The position numbers and the translations under genes are program-made. Positions 27,958-38,157 of a DNA stretch of 64,000 nt are shown piece after piece; within the stretch, counting starts at the first letter, position 1; every line of letters starts with the position of its first letter. The notes beneath the pieces are model-generated. The model was not told the DNA's origin, did not search any database, and was given only the letters and a program-made list of their open reading frames with translations. Source of the DNA: Aquariibacter albus (GTDB taxonomy: Bacteria > Pseudomonadota > Gammaproteobacteria > Burkholderiales > Burkholderiaceae_C); assembly GCF_014145335.1 (NCBI RefSeq), contig NZ_JACIVI010000003.1:1-64000 (forward strand). The letters run 5' to 3'.

Positions 27958-29805
27958 TCAGGGCTGGCCGAGGCCGAAGGGCGAGGCACCGGCTTCGGCC
28001 GCGCTGGCGTGGTCGCGGAAGAGCTGGAAGATCTGCCGGCCGTGGTTGAGCAGGCCCTCGCGCGGCGCGCGCAGCGCGGGGCGGCGGGCCGCCAGCACGG
28101 CCGCTTCGACCTCCAGCTCCAGCAGGCCGCGCTCGCAGTCCAGCGTGATCCAGTCGCCGTCCTCGATGCGCGCGATCGGGCCGCCGTCGAGCGCCTCCGG
28201 GCTCAGGTGGATGGCCGCCGGCACCTTGCCGGAGGCGCCGGACATGCGGCCGTCGGTCACCAGCGCGACGCGCTGGCCGCGGTCCTGCAGCAGGCCGAGC
28301 ACGGGGGTCAGCTTGTGCAGCTCGGGCATGCCGTTCGCTCGCGGGCCCTGCTCGCGCACCACGGCGACCAGGTCGCCCCGCAGCTCGCCCGCGCGGAAGG
28401 CCTGTTCGAGCTGCTTCTGGTCGCTGAAGACGCGGGCCGGCGCGCGCACCACGCGGTGTTCGGGCTTGACCGCCGAGACCTTGACCACCGCCCGGCCCAG
28501 ATTGCCCTGCAGCAGGCGCAGGCCGCCATCGGGGCTGAAGGGCTGGGCGGCCGGGCGCAGCACATCGAGGTCGCCGCTGGCGGCCGGCGCATCGCGCCAG
28601 GCCAGCCGGCCGCCGTCCAGCCAGGGCTCGCGGGTGTAGGCGCGCAGGCCGCGGCCCATCACGGTGTCGACGTCCTCGTGCAGCAAGCCGGCGTCGAGCA
28701 GCTCGCGGATCAGGAAGCCCATGCCGCCGGCGGCATGGAAGTGGTTCACGTCGGCCTGGCCGTTGGGGTAGACGCGGGCCAGCAGCGGCACGGCGGCCGA
28801 GAGGGCGGCGAAGTCGTCCCAGTCCAGCACCAGGCCGGCGGCCCGGGCCATGGCGACCAGGTGCAGGGTGTGGTTGGTCGATCCGCCGGTGGCCAGCAGG
28901 CCCACCAGGCCGTTGACCAGCACCCGCGCGTCGATCTGATGGCCCAGGCCGCGCCGCGCCGGGCCGGGCTGGGCCAGGGCGACGGCGCGCTGCACGGCGG
29001 CCTCGCTCAGGGCCTCGCGCAGCGGCGTGCCCGGGTTGACGAAGGAGGCGCCCGGCAGGTGCAGGCCCATGATCTCCATCAGCATCTGGTTGGAGTTGGC
29101 CGTGCCGTAGAAGGTGCAGGTGCCGGGCCCGTGGTAGGCCGCCTGCTCGGAGGCCAGCAGGGCCTCGCGGCCGACCTTGCCTTGCGCGTACTCCTGGCGC
29201 ACCTTGGCCTTGGCCTCGTTCGACAGGCCGCTGGTCATCGGCCCGGCGGGCACGAAGACCGTCGGCAACTCGCCGAACTGCAGGGCGCCGATGAAGAGGC
29301 CGGGCACGATCTTGTCGCAGACGCCCAGGCACAGCGCCGCATCGAAGACCTGGTGCGAGAGCGCGACCGCGGTGGCCAGCGCGATCACGTCGCGCGAGAA
29401 CAGCGACAGCTCCATGCCGTCCTCGCCCTGGGTGATGCCGTCGCACATGGCCGGCACGCCGCCGGCCACCTGGGCGGTCGCGCCGGCCGCGCGGGCCGCG
29501 GCGCGCAGGCGCTCGGGGTAGCGCTCGTAGGGCTGGTGGGCCGAGAGCATGTCGTTGTAGGCGCTGACGATGCCGAGGTTGGGCAGGCGCTCGGCATTCA
29601 GCCGCAGCTTGTCGTCCTGCGGCATCGCGGCCCAGGCATGGGCGGCGTTCGCGCAGCCCAGGCCGGCGCGCTGGGCGCCGGGGCGGCGTGCGCTGTCGAT
29701 CATCGCCAGGTAGGCCGCGCGGCTGGCGGCGCTGCGCACCTCGATGCGCGCGGTCACGGCCGCCAGGGCAGGGTGCAGGGCGGGGGCGGGCGCGGGGGTG
29801 CTCAT
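27958..29805 (-). CDS. edd: 6-phosphogluconate dehydratase
   Basis: 615 aa IlvD/Edd family Fe-S dehydratase making KDPG from 6-phosphogluconate. Visible motifs: [50 protein letters not shown] (cluster cysteines), [15 protein letters not shown], and C-terminal [18 protein letters not shown]. The start at 29805 has a GGAGG ribosome binding site; the open frame further upstream is shadow of pgl. Same operon as pgl, zwf and eda. Confidence 0.97.
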   Translation of the reverse strand: MSTPAPAPALHPALAAVTARIEVRSAASRAAYLAMIDSARRPGAQRAGLGCANAAHAWAAMPQDDKLRLNAERLPNLGIVSAYNDMLSAHQPYERYPERLRAAARAAGATAQVAGGVPAMCDGITQGEDGMELSLFSRDVIALATAVALSHQVFDAALCLGVCDKIVPGLFIGALQFGELPTVFVPAGPMTSGLSNEAKAKVRQEYAQGKVGREALLASEQAAYHGPGTCTFYGTANSNQMLMEIMGLHLPGASFVNPGTPLREALSEAAVQRAVALAQPGPARRGLGHQIDARVLVNGLVGLLATGGSTNHTLHLVAMARAAGLVLDWDDFAALSAAVPLLARVYPNGQADVNHFHAAGGMGFLIRELLDAGLLHEDVDTVMGRGLRAYTREPWLDGGRLAWRDAPAASGDLDVLRPAAQPFSPDGGLRLLQGNLGRAVVKVSAVKPEHRVVRAPARVFSDQKQLEQAFRAGELRGDLVAVVREQGPRANGMPELHKLTPVLGLLQDRGQRVALVTDGRMSGASGKVPAAIHLSPEALDGGPIARIEDGDWITLDCERGLLELEVEAAVLAARRPALRAPREGLLNHGRQIFQLFRDHASAAEAGASPFGLGQP

Positions 29806-29821
29806 GCGGAGCCTCCGGAAG

Positions 29822-30592
29822 TCAGTGGGGCAGCCACAGCGTGAACGGCACGGCCGTCTGCTGCAGCAGGTGGGCGATGGGCCAGGCCGGCGATGCGGGC
29901 CGCGCGGGATCGGCCACCACACGCGCCAGGGTGGCGAGCTTGTCGGCGCCCTGCAGCGGCAGCATGAGGGCGCGGGCGCGCAGCAGCTGGGGCAGGGTCC
30001 AGCTCAGCCGCGGATGCGCGGGCTGCGGGGCGGGATCGGGCAGGCGCATGGCCAGCACCCGGGCCGGCTGCCGCGGGTCCAGGCCGGCGGCCAGGTCGGG
30101 CGAGCCGGGGAAGAGCGAGGCGGTGTGCGCATCCGCCCCCATGCCCAGCAGCACCAGGTCGGCGGGGGGCAGCGCGGCGAGGCGCGCTTCGGCGGCGGCG
30201 GCGGCCTCGGCCAGGGTCGGCAGCGGGCCGGGGGCGATCAGGGGCACGAACTGTGCGGCGGCGGCCGGGCCCTGCAGCAGGTGCTCGCGCACCAGGCGGT
30301 CGTTGCGGTCGGGGTGGCCATCGGCCACCCAGCGTTCGTCGACCAGGGTCACGGTGAGCTGCGCCCAGGGCAGGGCCTGCGTACGCAGGGCCTCGAACAG
30401 CGCGACCGGCGAGCGTCCGCCCGAGACCGCGAGCGTGGCCGCGCCGTGATCGGCCACGGCCGCGCGCAGCGTGCCGGCCACGGTCCCGACGAGGTCCGCC
30501 AGGGCGTCCTCGGCCGGCGGCTGCCGCAGCCGCAGATGCGGCCAGCGCGCCTGGAGGGCGGGGGCCAGCCGGGCCAGGACGGCAGCGTCCAT
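29822..30592 (-). CDS. pgl: 6-phosphogluconolactonase
   Basis: 256 aa SugarP_isomerase fold. Shows [35 protein letters not shown] and [18 protein letters not shown], the DevB-type Pgl motifs. Hydrolyses 6-phosphogluconolactone between Zwf and Edd. Only 2 bp separate it from zwf upstream and 16 bp from edd downstream, so it is certainly in the same transcript. Confidence 0.95.
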   Translation of the reverse strand: MDAAVLARLAPALQARWPHLRLRQPPAEDALADLVGTVAGTLRAAVADHGAATLAVSGGRSPVALFEALRTQALPWAQLTVTLVDERWVADGHPDRNDRLVREHLLQGPAAAAQFVPLIAPGPLPTLAEAAAAAEARLAALPPADLVLLGMGADAHTASLFPGSPDLAAGLDPRQPARVLAMRLPDPAPQPAHPRLSWTLPQLLRARALMLPLQGADKLATLARVVADPARPASPAWPIAHLLQQTAVPFTLWLPH

Positions 30593-30594
30593 GC

Positions 30595-32115
30595 TCAGGA
30601 CTCCTCGAACCAGGCCAGGTCCTCGCGCGCCATCAGCGCCGAGCTGGCGGCCGGGCCCCAGGTGCCGGCGCCGTAGTCGCGCGGGCGTTCGTCGAGCAGC
30701 TTCCAGCCGTCGAGGATGGGCTCGACCCAGGTCCAGGCGGCCTCCAGTTCGTCACGGCGCATGAAGTGGGTCAGGCGGCCCTTGATCACGTCCATCAGCA
30801 GGCGTTCGTAGGCTTCGGCGCGGCGCTTGTCGGAGGCGGACTGCAGGTCCAGCTCCAGTTTGACCGGCCGCGGCACCATGCCCGAGCCGGGTTCCTTGAC
30901 CATCATCTCCAGCTGGATCGATTCCTCCGGCTGCAGGCTGATGATGAGCCGGTTCGGCCGGCCGCCGGACTGGTTCGGGAAGATCGAGAAGGGCTGGCGC
31001 GCGAACTCCACGATGATCTCGGAGCGCCGCGTCTGCATGCGCTTGCCGGTGCGCAGGAAGAAGGGCACATGCGCCCAGCGCGCATTGTTGATGTGGGCCT
31101 TGAGCGCGACGAAGGTCTCGGTGCGGCTGTCGGCCGGCACGTTCTCTTCCTCGCGGTAGCCGCGCACCGCCTGGCCTTCGGCGAGGCCGGCGGTGTACTG
31201 GCCGCGCACGGTGTCGCGCCGCACATCGGCCAGCTCCATGCGGCGCAGCGAGCGCAGCACGCGCAGCTTCTCGTCGCGCACATCGTCGGGGTTCAGCGAG
31301 ATCGGCGGCTCCATCGCCACGATGCACAGCAGCTGCAGCAGGTGGTTCTGCACCATGTCGCGCAGCGCGCCCGCGCCATCGTAGAAGCCGGCCCGGCTGC
31401 CGACGCCGACCGACTCGGCCACCGTGATCTGCACGCTGCGGATGTAGGGGGCGCGCCAGAGCGGCTCGAAGATGGCGTTGCCGAAGCGCAGCACCATCAG
31501 GTTCTGCACCGTCTCCTTGCCGAGGTAATGGTCGATCCGGTAGACCTGCTCCTCGCGGAAGTGCCGGCCGATGTCGGCATTGATCGCGCGCGCCGAGGCC
31601 AGGTCGGTGCCGAGCGGCTTCTCCAGCACGACGCGCGAGCGCGCGTCGATCAGGCCGGCTGCATCCAGCTGCGCGCCGATCTGCGAGAACAGGCTGGGTG
31701 CGGTGGCCAGGTAGAAGACCCGCTGCGGCACGCTGCCGGCGGGCTCGCGCAGCACGGCGTAGTCCTCGGCCCGGGTCGCGTCCAGGCAGCGGTAGCCCAG
31801 GATGCCGAGGAAGCGCTGCCAGACCGGCGCGCTGAAGGCCGCCGGATCGATGAAGGCGCGCGAGTGGCCGTCGATGAAGGCCAGGTAGTCGGCCCGGCTC
31901 CAGCCCTGGCGGCCCAGGCCGAGGATGCGCGTGCCGGGCTCCAGCCGCTCGTGCAGGAAGGCCATGTAGAGCGCCGGCAGCAGCTTGCGGAAGGCGAGGT
32001 CGCCGCTGCCGCCGAAGATGACGATGTCGAGCTGGCCGGGGCCCGGTTCGGGGCTGGCGACAGCCGCTTCCAGCGCGGCGGACGGGCGGGCCACGGAGGC
32101 CTCAGACGGATGCAT
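30595..32115 (-). CDS. zwf: Glucose-6-phosphate 1-dehydrogenase
   Basis: 506 aa. NADP-binding FGGSGDLAFRKLLPALY at about residues 34-50 and the active-site signature RIDHYLGKETVQN, followed by the C-terminal dimer domain. Makes 6-phosphogluconolactone and NADPH, the first step into Entner-Doudoroff. The start MHPSEASVA at 32115 overlaps the end of the upstream transporter by 14 bp. Its placement between a sugar transporter and pgl-edd-eda argues that flux from the imported sugar is directed here. Confidence 0.96.
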   Translation of the reverse strand: MHPSEASVARPSAALEAAVASPEPGPGQLDIVIFGGSGDLAFRKLLPALYMAFLHERLEPGTRILGLGRQGWSRADYLAFIDGHSRAFIDPAAFSAPVWQRFLGILGYRCLDATRAEDYAVLREPAGSVPQRVFYLATAPSLFSQIGAQLDAAGLIDARSRVVLEKPLGTDLASARAINADIGRHFREEQVYRIDHYLGKETVQNLMVLRFGNAIFEPLWRAPYIRSVQITVAESVGVGSRAGFYDGAGALRDMVQNHLLQLLCIVAMEPPISLNPDDVRDEKLRVLRSLRRMELADVRRDTVRGQYTAGLAEGQAVRGYREEENVPADSRTETFVALKAHINNARWAHVPFFLRTGKRMQTRRSEIIVEFARQPFSIFPNQSGGRPNRLIISLQPEESIQLEMMVKEPGSGMVPRPVKLELDLQSASDKRRAEAYERLLMDVIKGRLTHFMRRDELEAAWTWVEPILDGWKLLDERPRDYGAGTWGPAASSALMAREDLAWFEES

Positions 32116-33430
32116 GGCGGCTCTCCTGGGAACGGGGGGCATGCAGGCGCAGCGCGAAGCCGGCCGCGACGATCAGCAGCACGCCGGCCAGCTGGATGAC
32201 CTGGCGCGGGTCGCTGCCGAGCAGGCTCTTGTAGTAGAGCGGCAGGGTCAGCATCTGCACGATCATCGGCAGCACGATGAAGGTGTTGAACAGGCCCATG
32301 TAGACGCCGACGCGCTCCTTGGGGATGCTGTCGGCCAGCATGATGTAGGGGTTGCCCATGATGCTGGCCCAGGCCAGGCCGATGCCGACCATGGGCAGGA
32401 AGAGCAGGGCCTTGCTCTGGATGCCGGGCAGGGCCAGCATGCCCAGGCCGGCCAGCACCAGGCAGGCCGCATGCACGCGGGCCGGACCGTGGCGGCGGCT
32501 GAAGGGGATGAGCGCGAAGGCCGCGAGGAAGGCGACGAAGTTGTAGAAGCCGCCGATCTGGCCGTTGAGCAGGCCGGCCTCGCGCAGGCCGCTGCTGCCG
32601 GCCTCGCCACTGCCGAACATCGACAGGGCCAGCGAGGGCACGATGTAGATCCAGTAGCACAGCATGCCGTACCACTGGAAGAACTTCATCCACCACAGGC
32701 GGCGCATGGCCTGCGGCATCTCGCGCACCGCCGCGACGATCTCGCCGAAGGTGGCCCTGAGCCCGCGCGGCAGCGCGCGCAGGGCGGCGCGTTCGGCCTC
32801 GCTCAGCGGCAGCTCGGGCGTGCTGCGCACCGACCACAGCACGCTGGCGATGGACACGACCGCGCCGATCATGAAGGCCGTCACCGTGGCATGCGGGATG
32901 CCGCTGTCCAGCGTCGCATCGCGGTCCAGGCCCCACCACACGAGCAGGCTGGGCGTGAGGTAGGCGAGGGTCTGGGCCAGGCCGGTGAAGGCGCTCTGGA
33001 TCAGGAAGCCCGAAGGCTGCTGCACGCGCTCCAGCCGGTCGCTGACGTAGGCGCGGTAGGGCTCCATCGTCACGTTGTTGGCCGCATCCAGGATCCACAG
33101 CAGGCCGGCCGCGAACCACAGCGTCGGGCTGAAGGGCATGAGCAGCAGGCCCAGGCTGCACACCAGGGCGCCGATCAAGAAGTAGGGCGTGCGCCGGCCC
33201 CAGCGGCTGTCGGTGCGGTCGCTCATCGCGCCGACGACCGGCTGCACCAGCAGGCCGGTGACCGGCCCGGCCAGCCACAGCAGCGGCAGGCTGGCCTCGT
33301 CGGCACCGAGGAACTTGTAGATCGGGCTCATATTGGCCTGCTGCAGCCCGAAGCTGTACTGGATCCCGAAGAATCCGAAGTTCATGCTGAGCAGCTGCCA
33401 CAGGGTGAGCAGAGGTTTCCGGCGGGTCAT
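32102..33430 (-). CDS. suxC: MFS sugar transporter, SuxC-like
   Basis: 442 aa with about 12 membrane helices. N-terminal [20 protein letters not shown] and the loop motif [17 protein letters not shown] belong to the GPH/sucrose-type MFS family; an internal SRRHGPAR loop repeats the pattern between the later helices. Likely carries sucrose or maltose-type disaccharide across the inner membrane. It sits between amylosucrase and zwf, matching suxC in the Xanthomonas sux locus. The start [10 protein letters not shown] at 33430 directly precedes the first helix. Confidence 0.88.
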   Translation of the reverse strand: MTRRKPLLTLWQLLSMNFGFFGIQYSFGLQQANMSPIYKFLGADEASLPLLWLAGPVTGLLVQPVVGAMSDRTDSRWGRRTPYFLIGALVCSLGLLLMPFSPTLWFAAGLLWILDAANNVTMEPYRAYVSDRLERVQQPSGFLIQSAFTGLAQTLAYLTPSLLVWWGLDRDATLDSGIPHATVTAFMIGAVVSIASVLWSVRSTPELPLSEAERAALRALPRGLRATFGEIVAAVREMPQAMRRLWWMKFFQWYGMLCYWIYIVPSLALSMFGSGEAGSSGLREAGLLNGQIGGFYNFVAFLAAFALIPFSRRHGPARVHAACLVLAGLGMLALPGIQSKALLFLPMVGIGLAWASIMGNPYIMLADSIPKERVGVYMGLFNTFIVLPMIVQMLTLPLYYKSLLGSDPRQVIQLAGVLLIVAAGFALRLHAPRSQESRHASV

Positions 33431-33464
33431 GGACAAGGTCCTGCGTGCGCGGTGGACGGGGGGC

Positions 33465-35396
33465 TCAGGCCGCGGGCGGCCGCAGCCACAGGGCGGCATG
33501 GCCCGGCAGGGTGAGCGGCTGCTGCGGATCGATCGTGAGCATGCGCCCTTCGGCATCCAGGGTCTGCAGCGGGCCCTGGGCGAGCGTGCGCAAATCCGCC
33601 GTGCAGGCGGTTTCGCCGAAGTTGAACAGGCCGATCACGCCGTCGCGCGCCAGCGCCAGCAGGCCGGGCGCTTCGGCCGGCAGCAGGCGCAGCCGCACCG
33701 GCCTGCCCTGCGGCAGCAGGGCCAGGCGATCCCGCTGCAGGCGGCGGAGCATGGCGAAGCAGCGGCCGGCCAGGTGCTGGGGATCGTGGCGTCGTGCGGC
33801 GGCGGCGGCGTCGAAGGCGGGGCGGTGCAGCTCGCGGCCGTCCGGGCCCTGGCGCGCCTGCAGCTCGGCTTCCCCGACGTTGTCCTGGCCCAGTTCCTCG
33901 CCCATGTAGATCAGCGGCAGGCCGCCGACGAAGAAGCTCAGGGCATGCAGCAGCTGCATGCGGGCCAGGGCCGGCTCCGGGTCGCGGCCGTCCGGGGGCA
34001 GGCCGGCCAGGGCCAGGGTCATGCCATTGGTGCCGTGCACGGCATGCTCGTCGGCAGCCTGGAAGGCCCGGCCGCGGGGCCGTGGGTCGGGGCCGCGGCC
34101 GGCGTAGTGGCGCGAGGCCCGGGCCAGGCGCGCGACGGGCTCGCTGCCGAGCGCGCTCAGCTCGGGCCGCAGCACGTTCCAGCCGATGTCGTCGTGGCAG
34201 CGCACGTAGCTCAGCCACAGGCAGCCTTCGGGCAGGTCGGGCGTGTGGCGCAGCACCTCGCGCACCGCGCCGGCCTCGCCCTCGGCCAGGGCCAGCCAGG
34301 CGGCCGCCATCAGGCTGGCGTGGTAAGCCACCTGGCATTCCGGGCCGGGCTGCGGGCCGAGGCCGAAGTAGGGCGGCAGCTCGCGGGTCGGCATGATGGC
34401 CTCGGCCTTCAGCACCACGCCGGGGGCGGCCAGCGCGCACAGCGCGCGCAGGGCCTGCAGGATCAGGTGGATCTCGGGCTGGTTCAGGCAGTTGCTGCCT
34501 TCGCGCTTCCACAGGTAGCCGGTGGAGTCGAGCCGGAAGGCCTCGACGCCCTGGTTGGCCAGCTTGAGCAGCGCGGCCGCGATCTCGGCGAAGACCGCCG
34601 GGTTCGCGTAGTTCAGGTCCCACTGGTAGGGGTAGAAGGTCGTCCAGACCCAGGCCTGGCGTGCCTCCACCCAGGTGAAGTTGCCGGGCGCGGTGCCGGG
34701 GAAGACCTGGCCAAGATGGCGCTCCTGCGCGGCCACGGCCTCGGCGCTGTCGCGCCAGTGGAAATAGTCCAGGTAGGCAGGGTCGCCGGCCAGCGCGGCC
34801 TGCGCCCAGGGGTGTTCGTGCGAGACGTGGTTGAGCACGAAGTCGCTGCACAGGCTGATGCCTGCGGCGCGTAGGGTGCGGCACAGCGCGGGCAGGTCGG
34901 CCTGGGTGCCGAGCGCGGGCTCGACGGCCTCGAAGCTCGCGACGGCGAAGCCGCCGTCGTTCGGCGGGCTGCCCGCCTTCAGGAAGGGCAGCAGGTGCAG
35001 GTAGCGCACGCCCAGCTCCTGCAGGTAGGGCACGCGTTGCGCGACACCGCCCAGCGTGCCGGCGAACTTGTCGACGTAGGCGCAGTAGCCGAGCAGGCCG
35101 GCATGCAGCCATTCGGGCTGCCGCTCGCGGTCCAGGTCGAGCTGCCACAGCGCCGGCTCGCGCTCGGCCGCGCAGCGCAGGGCCTGGCACAGCACGCCGT
35201 CGAGGAAGGCGTCGAAGCCCGGCTGCCGGCCGTAGAGGCGCTGCAGCCGGTCGTGGAGACGGGGAAACTCGCGGGCCAGGCGGGGCCGCAGCGCGGCCGC
35301 CCGGGCCGGCGGCATGGCGGCCAGGGCCGCTTGCACGCCGGCGGGCCAGCAGGGGTCGACCGGGAGCGGACTCGCCGTCGCGCCGTCGAAGCTCAT
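33465..35396 (-). CDS. suxB: Amylosucrase (GH13_4)
   Basis: 643 aa, close to Neisseria amylosucrase (636 aa). GH13 conserved regions are visible: DFVLNH (185-190), nucleophile D290 in GVEAFRLDSTGYLWK, acid/base E332 in VVLKAEAI, and transition-state D402 in VRCHDDIGW. The helical N-terminal domain (RLHDRLQRLYG) and the C-terminal beta domain are present. It cleaves sucrose and transfers glucose to a glucan or to water, releasing fructose. No signal peptide, so it acts on sucrose delivered to the cytoplasm. Located 34 bp upstream of the transporter and 86 bp downstream of the receptor. Confidence 0.93.
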   Translation of the reverse strand: MSFDGATASPLPVDPCWPAGVQAALAAMPPARAAALRPRLAREFPRLHDRLQRLYGRQPGFDAFLDGVLCQALRCAAEREPALWQLDLDRERQPEWLHAGLLGYCAYVDKFAGTLGGVAQRVPYLQELGVRYLHLLPFLKAGSPPNDGGFAVASFEAVEPALGTQADLPALCRTLRAAGISLCSDFVLNHVSHEHPWAQAALAGDPAYLDYFHWRDSAEAVAAQERHLGQVFPGTAPGNFTWVEARQAWVWTTFYPYQWDLNYANPAVFAEIAAALLKLANQGVEAFRLDSTGYLWKREGSNCLNQPEIHLILQALRALCALAAPGVVLKAEAIMPTRELPPYFGLGPQPGPECQVAYHASLMAAAWLALAEGEAGAVREVLRHTPDLPEGCLWLSYVRCHDDIGWNVLRPELSALGSEPVARLARASRHYAGRGPDPRPRGRAFQAADEHAVHGTNGMTLALAGLPPDGRDPEPALARMQLLHALSFFVGGLPLIYMGEELGQDNVGEAELQARQGPDGRELHRPAFDAAAAARRHDPQHLAGRCFAMLRRLQRDRLALLPQGRPVRLRLLPAEAPGLLALARDGVIGLFNFGETACTADLRTLAQGPLQTLDAEGRMLTIDPQQPLTLPGHAALWLRPPAA

Positions 35397-35482
35397 GCGA
35401 TCTCTCTTCACGGTGGGGAGGGTCGGAGACCGGGTCCGCACCCGGGCCAGCTCGTGACCGGCCCGGATGCGGTCGGACCCGT

Positions 35483-37738
35483 TCAGAAGCTGTGACGCAG
35501 CGACAGGCTGACGGTGCGGCCGTTGATCGAGCGGGCGGCGGCACGGTCGGTGTTCGATTCCGTGTAGCCGATCTTGTCGAACAGGTTGTTGGCCGTCAGG
35601 CTCACCGTGGTCGAGGGCGTGAGCTCGTAGCGCGCGAAGGCGTTCACGTAGGTGTAGGCCGGCAGCTCGGTTTCCAGCGCGGTGGTCTGCGCGTCGCGCG
35701 ACTTGGTCGTGCCGACGACCGAGGCGCCGACCATGACGGGCCCGGCCTGGTAGCTGGGCGCGAGCTGGAAGATCACCTTGGCCTGGCGGTTCGGCGCCTT
35801 GCCGACGTAGGCGGCGTTGTTGCTCTCCACGACTTCGGCATCGGTGTAGGTGATGCTGCCGTTCAGGCGGAAGTTGCCGAGGCGCCAGCCGCTTTCCACT
35901 TCCACGCCCTTGGCGTCGAACTTGTTCGCCGAGGACACGCCGGTGGTCAGGTCGAAGTTGCTCTCGTCCGTCTTGGCCTGGAACAGGGTGATGAAGGTGC
36001 TGAAGTTGCCCTGGCGGTACTTCACGCCGCCTTCGAGCTGCTTGACGCGGTTCGGCTCGACGTCGATGCCCTTGAAGCAGCTGTTGCCGCAGACGGCCAG
36101 CGCCGCGCCCGAGGGGAAGAGGATGCGGTCGCTCTGCAGCGCACCGCCGCGGCTGTAGCGGCCGAACAGGGCCAGGTCCTTGTTGAGCCGGTAGTTCACG
36201 CCCAGCGAGTAGGAGTTCAGCGTCGAGCGGTAGTCCACGCCCTGCGAGCCCGGCGAGCCGCCGCCGTTGTCCTCGAAGCTGCCGGTCACGCGCTGGCGGT
36301 CCTTGCGCACGCTGGCGTCCAGGTTCCAGGGGCCGCTTTCGAAGCCGACGGCCAGGTAGGGGGCGACGCTCTCGTAGCTCAGGTCCAGGTTGCGCTTGTA
36401 AAAGCTGCTGTAGGGGCCGTAGCTGGTGTTGCTGTTGACCGGCAGGCTGGATTCGAAGCCGCCGATCTCCCAGTCGAGGTCGAGCTTCTGGCTGGCCAGG
36501 AAGAGGCCGGCGGTGGTCGTCAGCGTCTGGCCCTCGCCGAACTTGAAGGCCCGGCTGGCCTTCAGGTCGTTGACGGCCAGGCTGGCGTCGTTGAAGCGCG
36601 CGCCGAGGTAGAGCGCGTCGTAGGACGTCGGGCTGTTGGTGGCCGGGTTGTTGCCGGCCGCGCCGTAGCTGTTGGGCAGGATGCCGTTGAACTCGCCGCT
36701 GTTGCGCGACAGGCGGAACTTGTCGTTGAGGGTCCAGCCGCCGCCGAGGTTGAGGTTGACCTCGCCGCCCAGGGCCAGGCTCTTCGAACGCAGGCCGTCG
36801 TTGATGTCGGCCGCGCGGCCGCCGTGCAGGCCGTAGTTGCCGATCTTGGGCAGCTTGCTGTCGTAGGGCGAGAACTCGCGCGGGTCGACGCCGCGGACTT
36901 CCTGGATCTTGCCGTTGACGATGCGCACCGGCACCGGCAGGTTGGTCGGCGTCTGGTCGTCGAGGAACTTCAGGAAGAGCTTGGCGCTGTTGCCCCCGCC
37001 GAAGTCCTTGCTGATCGCCATGCGGACCTGGCCGCCCTTCTCCAGCGTGGCCCCCTGGGTTTCGCGCAGGCCTTCGCCGTTGCGCAGGAAGCCGCTGATC
37101 TGGAAGCCGGTGGTCTCCGACAGGCGGGTGGCGTAGGCGAAGTCCACGCGGCGGCTGCGGCCGCCCCCGAGGTTGGTCGTCACGCCGACCGTGCCGCCCT
37201 CGGTCTCGCCGGTCTTGCTGAGGAAGTTGATCACGCCGCCCGCCGCGTTGGTGGCCAGGGTCGAGGCCGAGCCGCCGCGCACCACTTCCAGGCCGTCGGT
37301 GCCGTAGTCGGCACGGATCAGCATGTCGGGCGTCAGGAAGTTGAAGTCGCCGAACAGCAGCACCGGCAGGCCGTCTTCCTGGAACTGCACGTAGCGCGAG
37401 CCGCCGGCCGAGATCGGCACACCGCGCACCGTCACGTTGGCATTGCCTTCGCCCGAGCTGGCCTCGGCCCGCACGCCGGGGATGGAGCGCAGGATTTCCG
37501 CAGTGCTGGTCGCGCCCGAGTCCTGGATCTGGTCGCTGCTCATCGAGCTGACCGACAGCGACTGGCGCATCTTCGGCCGCGCCTCGGGGGTGGCCGTCAC
37601 CACGACCTCGTCGAGGTTCAGCGTGCCGGTGGGCGCCTGCGGCGGCGCGTCCTGCGCGAGGGCGCCGAGCTGGACCAGGGCCAGCAGCGCGGCGAGCGGA
37701 ATGCTCTTCGGCACGAAATGGGGGGTGGGCTTCTTCAC
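35483..37738 (-). CDS. suxA: TonB-dependent outer-membrane receptor, SuxA-like
   Basis: 751 aa. Signal peptide ending ...LGALAQ, then a TonB-box-like LNLDEVVVTATPE, a plug domain (AEILRSIPGVRAEASSGEGN, VRGVPISAGG, VRGGSASTLATNAAGGVIN), and a 22-strand barrel ending in NGRTVSLSLRHSF with a terminal Phe. GTG start at 37738 with GGAG upstream. The first gene of the minus-strand sugar operon, divergent from its own tonB-exbBD genes, with a LacI-type operator 112 bp upstream. Sucrose is the likely substrate from its amylosucrase and fructokinase neighbours; another alpha-glucoside is possible. Confidence 0.92.
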   Translation of the reverse strand: MKKPTPHFVPKSIPLAALLALVQLGALAQDAPPQAPTGTLNLDEVVVTATPEARPKMRQSLSVSSMSSDQIQDSGATSTAEILRSIPGVRAEASSGEGNANVTVRGVPISAGGSRYVQFQEDGLPVLLFGDFNFLTPDMLIRADYGTDGLEVVRGGSASTLATNAAGGVINFLSKTGETEGGTVGVTTNLGGGRSRRVDFAYATRLSETTGFQISGFLRNGEGLRETQGATLEKGGQVRMAISKDFGGGNSAKLFLKFLDDQTPTNLPVPVRIVNGKIQEVRGVDPREFSPYDSKLPKIGNYGLHGGRAADINDGLRSKSLALGGEVNLNLGGGWTLNDKFRLSRNSGEFNGILPNSYGAAGNNPATNSPTSYDALYLGARFNDASLAVNDLKASRAFKFGEGQTLTTTAGLFLASQKLDLDWEIGGFESSLPVNSNTSYGPYSSFYKRNLDLSYESVAPYLAVGFESGPWNLDASVRKDRQRVTGSFEDNGGGSPGSQGVDYRSTLNSYSLGVNYRLNKDLALFGRYSRGGALQSDRILFPSGAALAVCGNSCFKGIDVEPNRVKQLEGGVKYRQGNFSTFITLFQAKTDESNFDLTTGVSSANKFDAKGVEVESGWRLGNFRLNGSITYTDAEVVESNNAAYVGKAPNRQAKVIFQLAPSYQAGPVMVGASVVGTTKSRDAQTTALETELPAYTYVNAFARYELTPSTTVSLTANNLFDKIGYTESNTDRAAARSINGRTVSLSLRHSF

Positions 37739-37849
37739 GTTTGTCTCCGGATTCGCTGGGGAAAAGCCGGTCGGCTCCTGCGGCGACGGCTGGACCGCGA
37801 AGCGCCCAGGCAGGGCCTTGGCAATTGCGGCCTCGGCATGTTGGCTGGA

Positions 37850-37867
37850 ACTGCAAACGTTTGCAAT
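37850..37867. promoter_or_regulatory. LacI-family operator O1 (receptor side)
   Basis: ACTGCAAACGTTTGCAAT, a perfect 14-bp palindrome core with the central CG step characteristic of LacI/GalR operators. It lies 112 bp upstream of the receptor start codon. Confidence 0.8.
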
Positions 37868-38038
37868 CTGGCCGGCTGACGAAAGCCTGCTGGCCGCCCG
37901 ATGTTCGGGGCGCTGTCCGGCTGCGCTTCATTCGGACGGCTTCATTCCCCTAAGGACTTTCCCTGAATGTCGCCAAAAGCGCAAAAACCAGTGGTTTCAG
38001 GGGGGCGGCCCAGGGGCTTGCCTTGACGGGGGGCTCGG

Positions 38039-38056
38039 AATGCAAGCGTTTTCAAC
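38039..38056. promoter_or_regulatory. LacI-family operator O2 (imperfect)
   Basis: AATGCAAGCGTTTTCAAC matches O3 at 14 of 18 positions and keeps the central CG. Probably a weaker auxiliary site between the two promoters. Confidence 0.6.
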
Positions 38057-38099
38057 GAAGGGTAAGTACGGATGCGAATGCCTTGAGCCGGTCCCTAGC

Positions 38100-38117
38100 A
38101 TTGCAAACGTTTGCAAT
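38100..38117. promoter_or_regulatory. LacI-family operator O3 (tonB side)
   Basis: ATTGCAAACGTTTGCAAT, a perfect 18-bp palindrome ending 40 bp before the tonB start codon, so a bound repressor would block the promoter or early transcript. Confidence 0.82.
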
Positions 38118-38157
38118 TCGATGGCGACCCATCGCCTCGCCGAGGAGCTCCAGTCCC

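Larger units (their letters stand above)
37739..38157. other. Divergent control region of the sugar locus
   Basis: 419 bp without a gene between the receptor and tonB starts. It contains three LacI-family operators (37850-37867, 38039-38056, 38100-38117). One serves the receptor side and two the tonB side. GAGGAG at 38139-38144 is the tonB ribosome binding site. I could not fix -35/-10 boxes. Confidence 0.75.
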
